This document shows positions 50,000 through 60,300 of a stretch of DNA of 64,000 nucleotides, one piece after another. Source of the stretch: Echinococcus granulosus (lineage: Eukaryota > Platyhelminthes > Cestoda > Cyclophyllidea > Taeniidae); NCBI RefSeq assembly GCF_000524195.1, contig NW_020170393.1, positions 721,282 through 785,281 on the forward strand, read 5' to 3'. Made by a program: the position numbers and the translations under genes. Positions within the stretch are counted from its first letter, which is position 1, and every line of letters starts with the position of its first letter. The notes beneath the pieces were generated by a model. It saw only the letters and a program-made list of their open reading frames with translations. It ran no database searches and was not told the origin of the DNA.

Positions 50000-50590
50000 T
50001 TCGAATGAAGACATAATAGTAGGCTGGAGTAAACATTGCCTACGTGCAAAAGGGTTGGCGACGCTATTGGCATGGCTTGGCGGCCAGACGGCTGAAAGTC
50101 CCCGTAAAACCAAAATCACCGAGGTAAACAAGCAATCAAAGTACTACATGGCCCCTTTCTCCTTTAAACGTCGTTCTCGGATCTCTCCTTGGTTACCCTC
50201 CCACGTTGGCCACCACACCGTAAGCGGTGTTGTATGGAAAAACATGCACTAGTCAACCGCACTAGTCATCGAATTTGCGTGCAGCTGAGAAAATGTCCTG
50301 AAGCAAAATTACCTCTCTCTTAAAAATTTCCCTAGAATTGGAGTTTTAGCCTGTTTGGAAACTGTGTTGGAGGAAGGAGGAGCGCGCTGACCATTAAGCG
50401 TGTCTGCGGCCAGTCGTAGGCGCACTGGCCTTAAAGCAAGGTCAAATGGCAAAGGACATGATTTAACATCGTTTTAAAATGAGTACTGTTTTGCTTCTGT
50501 TCTTCCTTGCCCCTTTATTCTCAGTTCAGTACTGCCCAGCTATTTCTATCTCGTTGGTTTTACTATCCAACAAAGCGTTTAAACCAATGG
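50000..50590 (-). mobile_element. Degenerate, truncated TRIM copy, reverse orientation
   Basis: The reverse LTR (about 50000-50150) carries TCGAATGAAGACATAATAG, GCTATTGGCATGGC and a GTAAACAAGCAATCAAAGTA end. The reverse polypurine tract CCCCTTTCTCCTTTAAA and internal sequence (CCTTGGTTACCCTCCCACGT, CCGCACTAGTCATCGAATTT) follow. Only one LTR is seen. Confidence 0.75.
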
Positions 50591-51214
50591 CCAAAGCATT
50601 ACAGTTTGTCCAGCAAACTTATTCAAAATTAGCTCACACTTGACATAATGCGATTTAAAACAAGTAGAAAATGCAAAATCATCTCTCCCCAAAATCTAAC
50701 TGGCTATCATACGGAATAATGTTGTGTTTAGGTGAAGAGACACTAGTGATAGACAATCCTCCCTCAGAAGTAAACTTAAAGTATATCAGGGAAAGTGCGT
50801 AGGCGCTTTGTTACAAACTTAAACAGTAGGAGTGGCATTTTATATATTCAACTGCGAAATCTGGACATCAGAATTGACCACTACTATCTCATTTTACCAT
50901 TTTTGAAATGGATCTCTTTATAATCCAGTGTCTGTTTTACTTCACTCAGTCGTAAAACCACGCGCTTACTTGAGCCCTTCTGCCAGAATACTCCTTCTCA
51001 AGAAAGGCACAACACATCAATTCTAGTCAAGTGACTTGCCAATCTTGTCATCTGGGTACGGTTACTGACACACCGGCCTCTGACACGACCCATACAGTCG
51101 ATGGAGGCAACTTCTGCACCCATGGAGGGCAGAAGGCTATGCCTGAAAAGATCCTTTGTCCGTAAAGGCCCAAATAGCAATGTTTGCGGATAGCAAATGC
51201 GTGCAGCGCCCTGA
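50591..51214. other. Intergenic DNA without recognised features
   Basis: AT-rich spacer between two TRIM remnants. No gene is recognised. Confidence 0.35.
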
Positions 51215-51360
51215 CACTTCCCCGAAGACGAAGGGGGGCATAATACCGCACGCACAGATGGGCTAGGGGCTACTAGCATAGCCCGGAAGCCAGATCGCTC
51301 AGCGGAGTTCCTAATTGCCGCGTCAACAAAACCGAGAGTTAATCCAACAATTAAGGAAGT
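51215..51360 (-). repeat. Solo TRIM LTR, reverse orientation
   Basis: CCCCGAAGACGAAGGGGGGC, GGGGCTACTAGCATAGCCCG and AACAAAACCGAGAGTTAATC appear in reverse LTR order without internal sequence. Confidence 0.75.
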
Positions 51361-52059
51361 AATATGTCTCTGTATTATTTAATGGCAAAATTTTTCTTAA
51401 AGGCAGACGAGTTGCTTTTGCAGCGCTGCATGATTTTGTATATTCTGATCCACGTCTTCCATTCTTTAGCTGACTTCCCCATTTCTTTATGCGATGTGTA
51501 GCATCACCGGACAAGTTGTCTTACTGCCAGCTTTATTTCTGCTATCCACTTGATTCCTTTTAGAAAAGCATTTACACTCCACTTATTCCCAGATTCATCC
51601 TTCAATCTAAAGTTGTTTGCTATGGAAGCACCCGTCAAGATAATGCCAGCTCCCATTTATCAGATGAGGGATTGTCTATTTTGCGAAAGAAAAAGTTGCC
51701 TAAGTTTAAATTCAAGCCTCCTTGGATAAGAATTTGTGATCTACATGGATATTTCACTGATCACTTGCAACTAAATTTGTTCATTAAAGGTTGGGAACTT
51801 CTGCTTTACCGCTTTGCATAAAATTGTCAGAAAGTGACATTCCATAACAGTGGTGCTGTAGCGCTTAATTTTAATATCGCCCATTTATGGCCCAAAGAAA
51901 GACTTAAACTTTAAGCCTTTTCGCCAATTCATTAAGTGATGTCCAGGGGTTTCACCGGAGCTACATCACCGTAAAATGGCGTACATGAATCCATGCATAG
52001 AGCATTAAACTCCGACTCTGTTTTATAGTTTTAGGGTTTTACCGAGCCCTCTCATACCA
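51361..52059. other. Intergenic DNA without recognised features
   Basis: Spacer between LTR copies. No open frame or structure that I can support. Confidence 0.35.
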
Positions 52060-52262
52060 TGGTTGTACATGATTGTACTTAAATGCCCTGACTGGCTGTT
52101 TAACACTCGGTTTTGCTGAATGGACCGCTTAAATGCTCCGCCACTGTACATTTGCCTTGGGGCCATGCCAGTAGACCCAAACCCTTCTGTAGGTTGACAA
52201 TACATATTCTGCCCTAGTATTACGTCTTCTCTCATCTTCAGGAAAGTCCCGACACACTACAA
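52060..52262 (+). repeat. Solo TRIM LTR
   Basis: The segments CTGTTTAACACTCGGTTTTG, GGGGCCATGCCAGTAGACCC, ATACATATTCTGCCCTAGTA, TCTTCTCTCATCTTCAGG and the GACACACTACA end occur in LTR order. Confidence 0.75.
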
Positions 52263-53002
52263 TACAACTACTGCGGTGTTTTATGGTACATAATATTACA
52301 TTTTGACATTCGTGTGCAATTAAACAAGGGTAGTAGATTACGACTTAGAGAAATATTTCCTCCATCCTTGCGCAAATATAACTTTCGTAGCAGGTGAGGA
52401 TTTTACACGCTCCTTCTCCCTCGCCAAAACACACTTTGGTTCGCCTTTTTCAAGATAACGTGCAGACGATTTCATCAAATTCACTGAGCTTTCTTCTTTG
52501 GGGAAAGAAAACCTGAGCACTGAATAAATTGTAAAAATTTGTGAAAGCCTCGAAGCTGCTTACTTAAGTAGAGGCAATGGGCAGATGCGGAAATTGGGTT
52601 TGTGGCTGTGATTCATGGACAAATCGAGTTCACATGTGAAGTCCCAAGTTGGACTATTTGCCTCGGAAACTAATCAAAGTTAAGTGTACTTTTCGCATGA
52701 CTTCACTACAAGAGCTTCCACTAACTTGGCTAGAAAAAGGGGATTATCTAAACTTAGAACTGAAGGGCACATTTACACAACAATAGAAGTTACTTTAGCA
52801 TTAATTTATGAGGTATCCTTTAGCGATTTGAAGTTTCTCATATGCCGAGTGTTTTGGCAAAATTTTTTGTCTAATTGCAGCTGTCCTCTACAAACTGCCA
52901 AGTACCCAAAGGTCACCAGTTTTGAGTTATTTGAGTGCTAAAAGAAGAAACCTTTGATGAGGCTCATTATCAGCTTTTACCACGTGTCTTTGTAAGCAGC
53001 TA
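52263..53002. other. Intergenic DNA without recognised features
   Basis: AT-rich spacer. The 85-codon open frame at 52684-52941 shows no known pattern. Confidence 0.35.
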
Positions 53003-53180
53003 TTGTGTGATACTATGGTTATTTGTTTAACTCTTCGTTCTGGTTACGCGGGAGCTTTTGTTGGGAGGCATGGCCTCCAGATCGTGGCAGTGGCCCCCGC
53101 CTCAGCCCTTCTCTACGTCGGCAATATGTATTCTGCCCCAAGTATTATGTTCTCCCTCGTCACTCGTTCGGGAGTTATTG
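53003..53180 (+). repeat. TRIM LTR, 3' end worn
   Basis: It begins TGTGATACTATGGTTATTTG, continues TTTAACTCTTCGTTCTGGT and reaches ATATGTATTCTGCCCCAAGT. After about 53150 the similarity fades. Confidence 0.7.
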
Positions 53181-53859
53181 GCTTAAAGGTGGTATTCCCT
53201 TTTGTCTGCTTCACTCTCAATCCTTCTCCTCAGAATGAATGTCTCCCCGTCTCCGTCAAGTGAGACGGGTATCTATAATGGATAAAGAAATGCCAAGTGC
53301 ACACAGTGAATAGTCGAAAACCCTCCCATTAAGTCATTTGCACGAGTCAGGTCTGGTCCAATCCCTTGCATAAGCTTTCATAAAGTCTTTTTCCTTAATA
53401 GTTGTATGCTAACAACATCCCTGGAGCGATTAGCCTGGATAAAAAAAAGCAGGAGCGCAGCACTTCATTTCCGCCGAAGGCTAGAATTGTAAATGCAGGC
53501 CCAGATGCATTGCTGAAAGGTCTGTAAAAACCACGTGTTTACGGTAAGCGCCTCTGTTATGCGATGTTACTGGTCAGCTGGTAGACTCCGTTTATTCCCT
53601 TTTTAAAGGCCTTTATCATTACACACAAACTCTGCTCCCTTGGAAGAGCATCAAACACGCCTTTTCCGTGATAGCAAAACCTCTAGTCTGGCTATTTTCA
53701 TCCCTCTTAAGCACCGATGTAGTAATAATGATTCTTTACCTTTTAGTAGCTGGTAACCAGGTGTCCGCAAATCGGTCTAGGCCACACAAATTCTTATCAA
53801 ATTTTCTAATTCACTATCATACGTATCCTACAAAAGCAGACAAAATGATCGCTTAGTAC
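53181..53859. other. Intergenic DNA without recognised features
   Basis: Spacer between two forward LTR copies about 0.7 kb apart. I could not show that it is TRIM internal sequence. No gene is recognised. Confidence 0.35.
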
Positions 53860-54052
53860 TTAATGTGTTCGTTTAACTCTCGTTCATAGAAATGGGCTAC
53901 TTAGGGCTCCGCCTCTGTACCTCCGCCAGGCGGTCTCACCTCCGAGGATTGCCAACAGCCCCCGCAGCCCTTCTGTGCGTCACCAATACAAATTGTGCCT
54001 GAGTGTTGTGTCTTCTTTCGCCTTCGGAAAAGTCTCATGGCCCTATAATTGT
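53860..54052 (+). repeat. Solo TRIM LTR
   Basis: TGTTCGTTTAACTCTCGTTC, the GATTGCCAACAGCCCCCGC centre, AATACAAATTGTGCCTGAGT and TGTCTTCTTTCGCCTTCGG, with the GGCCCTATAA end, are in LTR order. Confidence 0.75.
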
Positions 54053-55500
54053 TTGTGCACTACAAATCTACTCCAATAGAAATGCGCCGCTTCTGTAAGG
54101 CAAAAAGCATGGTGCGCATCAATGGTATTTACCCAATGATGATTTATGCAAAACTGCTGGATTCGGGTCCATGACCTATGATGGGGGCGCAATTAGGCCT
54201 CGAAATGTATATTCACTGCAATAGAAAAAAACTTCAAAAGTGCTTTTGCTCACTTTCATACCTAAAACTAATCAGAATGCCGAAATCTTTATCCACGGTT
54301 ACAAATTAAGCCTATTTTACTTACTTCAAGACGTCTAGATCAAGCATATAATAGGTTAGCAAATAGGTTACGATATCTGCGACACCATTTCCATGAACTC
54401 ATACGGCTCCTCCAAAACTGCAATTAGCCTGCGTCCAAACCTTTCGACGAATACGATTTTTCCATGCCTCAAGTCAGATAATCTACGTGAAGAAACTTTT
54501 CCCCATTCCTTGTCCGAGTAAGGGCATGTAGGCAGGCCTCCGTTCAACGACGGAGTACGCTTGGGTTTGCTTTTAAAGAGTTAAGATCCAAGCAAAAGTT
54601 GTAAAATCTAAGCACGACCAACAAATTTAGGCCATTTAGCTTCTCAAGCAGTTAGTTAAAGGAATTAAATGACGGGGAAAAATAAAGTCCCGAAAGGCAG
54701 TAAAATCCGCAAACTGTACCAGGGCTCTCTATCCCTCGGCATCATTGGTAGCTGATTTCCCCTATCTCAGTCTATTTCAAAGCGCGGTGATGAGGCGGTG
54801 GGAGGTGCGGCGACTGGTGGCCTATGCAGGCTTCCTCAAACTGTCCCCTAACGCGGATACGGCGTTCAGGGCCAATGACCGTGGCGAACCGCGTGTCCGC
54901 TGCTAGTGCTGTGAGACTATGTTGCAGGCCCAATTTGGTGACAGGGCAAATGAAGACCTGTCCCTGCTTCATTACCCCTCCAAAGGGGAATGCTAAAATT
55001 AGTTTGACCAAGTTGTAGCAACAGTAAGCAGAGCTACGCCATACGCAGCGCTGGATTTGAGTAAACTCTAGAAAAATATATTCCTTAACATCAACGGTAA
55101 AAAGTGATCAGCCCTCTGTTTTCCCCTGGTAAACAAAAAGCTTTGTAATTATTGCATAAAATTGAATTCAGAATCCTAAACTGAATATTCAAAATCAAAA
55201 TCAAATAAGGTATACAGCGGAGAATAAGTGGTCGGAAGTTAGGCCCGAGACCTCTACCTGACATTTAAGTATTCTACCTAACCATCAAAATCAGCATAAA
55301 ATAATTTTAATGAAAGGCAAATAATGGTAATAATAATCATCACCCTTATTTATCTATGAATTTGGGCGGAGTATCGGCTCCGTCCGCTTAATTGACTGGC
55401 GGACCGAAGCTGCACCAAACACACACCACCAAGAATAATTCCAAGGGTGTGGCCTGCTTTGTAGTGTTTACAAAAATTACTTTCAACCAGAGGTAAGGTG

Positions 55501-55528
55501 GAGGAGAGAGAGAGAGAGAGAGAGAGAG
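55501..55528 (+). repeat. GA dinucleotide microsatellite at the gap edge
   Basis: GAGA units run straight into the N run; the repeat probably caused the assembly break. Its true length is unknown. Confidence 0.9.
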
Positions 55529-55628
55529 NNNNNNNNNNNNNNNNNNNNNNNNNNNNNNNNNNNNNNNNNNNNNNNNNNNNNNNNNNNNNNNNNNNNNNNN
55601 NNNNNNNNNNNNNNNNNNNNNNNNNNNN
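55529..55628. other. Assembly gap (100 N)
   Basis: Exactly 100 unknown bases, a conventional placeholder length. Open frames drawn across it are artefacts. Confidence 0.98.
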
Positions 55629-56136
55629 CAATACGCTGCTTCGTATCACACCTCTTTTTTTTGCTCCAAGCACACAATGCACAATAACAAAAGCAGAAGT
55701 GATGTCCTTCGGTGAGGAGCGCATGGATGGGCTCATTTAAATGCTCTTCTGCATTAATAGTCGTCCTAGTGATAATATAAGGCCGCTCAGATAGCACCAT
55801 TTTCAAAATGCACAGTGTTGGTGGTCTTAGGAGGAGGCCCATCCGACACGTCCTCTTATATACGGTATTACTCAAATGGAATGGAAGAATCTGGGCATAC
55901 AGGAACGGTACACTGTCAAACGAGGCAAGCCGGGGGCGGGATAGGAAGAAGGAAACGAAAGGCGGGTAGGCAGGTAGGTGGGAAATCTCTTTAAAAATAT
56001 ATATGTATATATAGATATGGTTGACTCTATCAGAGCAATATTGTAAGGCAAGTGGGAAAGGAATTATCTGACATCATTTTGCTCTTATTTGCTGCCAATA
56101 AGCCATTTGCGTCTTCGGGGACGTAGAAACATAAAA

Positions 56137-57349
56137 TCAAACAAATTCACCCGGATCCTCCTCAATAGTTCGGTTATGGAAGTTTCTTTTCACGCCGAGT
56201 TTTTTGGAGGGCAGGGAGGAGTGTTTGGAGCCGCTCTTAGATCGCCCAGTGCTCTGAGTGTTGCTCGAAGTTGAACCACTGACAACGCTGTTTGATGCAG
56301 ATGCGGCGCTGCCTGGTGGCGGAGGAAGTGGAGGAGGCATGGCATACTGTGCCGCAGGCACAGATGGTGGGGGTGGCAGTCCACTTCCGAAGGGATGTTT
56401 CGGTCCATGATTTGTCGGCGCATTGATGGAGGGTGAAGTGATGGAGGTGGGAGAGAGCTCGGAGCTTCGAGGGGCCCGCATTGGTGGGGAGTGAATGTGC
56501 GAGTGCCCTGAAACACCCGATTTCCAGCCAACCTCGTTAGCTCTTACTTTCTCTGTGGTCGGTAGTGATTGACGTCGTTTGAACATTTGCCATAGCTTCT
56601 CCACAATCTCTGAGGCTACCAGTTCACCAGCGTTTTGGGCCACAAGACGAAGAATGAAAACGCCGTCTTGTCGAAGATAGGAGTCCACGAAGGCGTAGCT
56701 ACGTTTCTTCTCGCCCGGCTCGAGAGAATCTCGAAGCTTGAGAAACTTCCGAATAAAGTGGATTCGGTTGGAACGGAAGCTGGACTTGTATGACCAGTAC
56801 AGGAAGGAGCTGATACTTACAGCGGAGACGAGGATGAACCAAAACCAGAGGAAGATGAAAATTTTCTCATTAAACATATTTATGGGAAGGACACATTGGA
56901 CAGTATAGCGATGGCTGTTGGCTAGTTTGCGGATTTCAAAATCACAAAGCGTGATACGAGGAAAATTGCCCGACTCCTCCCACAGATACCCCTCGGCAAT
57001 ATCGCGGATGAGGTCGAGGCCATAGAAGGTGTAGTTCGTGCCCAAAATTCGATTCATTAGAAAAAACTGCCCGACCACATTGAATATGTACAAGGCTTTG
57101 GTAATGAGGTAAAGGCAGATAAGGTAGTTGCCATACCGTTTACCGAACCAGAAGCAGCAGGAGCGCGCCATCGCCTGACGGCAGTTGACACCGCAGCCAT
57201 CGCGGTACTCGCGTTGCGATGTCAGCGCATCCTCTATGTGACGCGCCACATAGGTGATGTTAGACTTCCGCGAGTCCGGATCGCGTATCATCTCAATGTC
57301 ACACGACACCTCCATTATGCTCGAGAGCTGAATGCATAGAAGATACACC
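56137..57349 (-). CDS. Innexin gap-junction protein, C-terminal exon (5' exons outside or not found)
   Basis: The terminal exon begins after an acceptor (minus-strand TATAATAG before 57349), with one base completing a codon, then about 403 codons to the stop at 56137. It starts in the cytoplasmic loop (YVARHIEDALTSQREY). Membrane helix 3 follows at about residues 74-98 (NYLICLYLITKALYIFNVVG). The second extracellular loop has the conserved cysteines LCDFEIR (about 135) and VQCVLPINMFNEKI (about 152), and helix 4 is at about 163-187. All are classic innexin features. The cytoplasmic tail is long (about 210 residues), Ser- and Pro-rich, with PPPP runs. Innexins form hexameric hemichannels and gap junctions in invertebrates. 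Helices 1-2 with the YYQWVPF-type motif are not present from 57350 to 64000 as far as I can see, so they probably lie beyond the right edge behind a long intron. Confidence 0.93.
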
Positions 57350-60300
57350 CTATTATAGTGGGCCTTTTTCTTTCTTGTGTCAACATTTATTTAAAACCGT
57401 CACATCCATAAAGGTTAGTTGGCATATATTGCATCAATTTTCTTATCTTTCCCTAGCAGTACCATATATGTACATGTGTATGTTGATTCCCAATTTTCGT
57501 ATCTTAATCGTGCGTCACAAATATGTGACATGAATTCTACATAATTTGTGTCCACCAACTCGTACCCAATATAAAATTGTTCCATTTAAAAAAGTTGATA
57601 AAATGTGAAATTATTGGTTTTAGTTTAAAAATAATAATTTTTGCTTTTGAGCAGCGTTGAATGAAGTAATGGTGATCGGTATCATATTGAAACAGTGAAT
57701 CATCTGGGCTGTAAGGGTTGGTAGTCCTTTGGGACCATTTTCGAAATTCAACGCACTATTGAATACAAAACCATGGTTTGAGGTAAACTGTGTAAATCAA
57801 AAACTTTTTTTGAACCCTCTGGCGATTTGAGGACATTGTCTGGGCACGGTTGTTTACGGACCGTCTTTTGATCCTTTCCGAAATGTAGCTTGTGGAACAA
57901 CGCTCCTGTCTTACTTGGTTTCTTTCTACAATTTTCTCGATACACACTTGTAGAAAAAACCATATCTGGTATATGCTTAAATTTTACTTAAGGCTGTTCG
58001 TTCTTTAGGTGGAGGGATAGCGCCACGCAGCATGTAGCGGCCATAAACAGGTAATATTTCCCCCATGTAAATAATTAATCCAGTGATCCGCTTCTTTGCC
58101 TTCTCACCTGCAATTCACATTGTTAAAATTTCAACAAAGGAGTTGCTTGAGACGGCAACAAACAGACATTAAAGGCGAGGCACCATGGTGGAACATGTCA
58201 TTACACCGAAGGGGAACAATCAAGGGAGTTGACTTGCAGACGTGCTGCCTAATTCTAAACAACTTCAAGCCAAAAAAAGAAGCATTGGGAAGTTCTTGTT
58301 GTCTTATTTAAAATCAAGGTTATTTTCAACAAACATTGACCTATTATTGTTTGAAGTGAGTGAGTATATGATGATGGGATAATTCTTTCAGTTGCTAATC
58401 TACACAATTTTTTGTTGTTGTTAAAGTGATTTCTGGTGGTATCTGGTGCTGATGATCTGCATAAACGCAAGGTTAGAACATGCGGAAATGCCTTGCGTGA
58501 AATTTCAGTGTACGAATTGGCTGTGAAAGGGCGGAGCTTTGCAAAAAATGATCAAACGATGTAGGATGGAGCGATTTTAAGAAGGTGGTAGATCTACCGT
58601 CTCTCTTGTTGAAAAAGGCAACAGAGAGTCATTTATATTACCTGACTTTTGGAATAATTAAATCATTCTGTAAGGAACAGAAATGGCGAAAATCGTAATG
58701 CAGTGTACCTTTGATCTGGGAAATGATTATTATAAAGGTGGAGGAAGACTTCGGTAAAAGCTAATGTGTTGAAAGTCCACTATTTAGCCCGAGAGGAGTT
58801 CCACAGTCCCAATGACTAACCAGAATTCCAGGTTTGAATTTGCCCTATTCTGTCCCATTGTAAATGTGCAGTAACAGGCGTAGGGAAAATTTATGGCCCT
58901 ATTCAATGCAGGTTCTGCGACGAAGCCCTCTTATGATTTATAGCAGAAGGCAAAAGCCCCTTCCTACATACAGATACGTTTACCGGCCCTCAAGTTACAA
59001 GTGCATGTAGGGAGACGGGATAAATTATGTACCACTTAGACCATTGCCATGGTGATTGGGACATACGTAGGGAGGCTCTAAAGTGGCAGGTAGTGTAAAC
59101 TGCAAACGGCAAATTCTTTGTGGCCTAGGGGACGCCCTCTTTCTCTTGTTTCAAACCAACAAAGTGTAAATCATTCTCATGAATACTGCGGGCCACACGC
59201 AGTGGAAGACATATAGCCGGCGTATGTAAGGGATGAATGAATGCATGGTGGTCAATTAAATGACGCCTCATTTACCTTCTACCCTCACGTAAGATTGTAA
59301 TGGGAAACTTAACCACAGAAAACCGTCCAACAGTCTGCAAGTTATGTTAGACACTCGAAATGGTGAGTAATCATGTAATCCCATGTGACGCGACTTCGTC
59401 GAATTGTCTGGAGCCGTTGACAGACCATGGAACAATGCTGTAAAAGCTGTTTTAAAAACAATTATACTTTCTCCTGCAGTGAATAAAACTATTCCGAGGC
59501 CTTGTTGCAATTCAACAATCTCACGAAGTAAAGACATATTCCTAAATTTTTGTTATCACAAAGTGCTTTTGCTATTCTTTAATCCAGATTTAGATTGTTG
59601 TCTAAATGCCTCAAGGCTATTCAGGAGTGTGCCAGCGACTAATGCATCGACGAGACTCTCAACTCTTTTCTCAGCACAAGTTGGTGAGTGTAAAAAAAAA
59701 CAAAGTAGCTGATTTGCTTTATTACCCTAATAAGAGGAGTTTTAGTGATTAAAATCCATCTGTGGCCAGATTATCAAGTTCTTTAGCGCCTTTCAATGCA
59801 AGATTGTCCCACCTCATTAAGACTTAGCAACAAATATGGCACATTAGATAGCCCCTTTCCACAATTAAAAGAACATCAAAATCTCACAAATAATGAGATG
59901 CTATTTTTCAAAAAAATTATTTCATTTGTTCCCAATAGTGTGAGTTAAAGCAAATATCTCGTCCCAATACCCTGTGGACGCACACACTGTCCGCAAGTAG
60001 ACGGGACGAGGGATTCAAAAGGTCAAGATAAACAGGCGGCTCTGAGGCCCTTTCAACAGCAAATGTGCTGAAGGCAGCCTACTTCCCAAAACTAATCTAA
60101 ATTTGGATTTTAAAGGTGGCTTTAATAATTTTACTTCCTTTTGGGTAACTGGCATTGTTTAAATAGTCGGGGAAATTCACTACCACAGAGACTAAGCGAT
60201 CCTGATTACTATGACCAAAAATACCCGCGGATTTTTCCTTAATAACAATGTTTACATAATTTTTTTATCAACAACATGCACTTGCTTAAAAAAGGGATGA

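Larger units (their letters stand above)
54053..56136. other. Intergenic DNA with an assembly gap
   Basis: A GC-richer block at 54770-55020 is open on both strands but resembles no family known to me. A GA microsatellite (about 55501-55528) runs into the gap. A tRNA-like fragment may lie at 55235-55295 on the minus strand. The 3' untranslated region of the innexin gene should lie next to 56136. Confidence 0.4.

Noticed and set aside
54772..55018. Overlapping open frames on both strands in a GC-richer block
   Set aside because: Neither translation shows a domain or splice context that I recognise; there is not enough support for a gene.
55350..55875. Minus-strand frames of 128 and 130 codons with runs of unknown residues
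   Set aside because: They cross the 100-N gap and the GA microsatellite; the frame across the gap is unknown.
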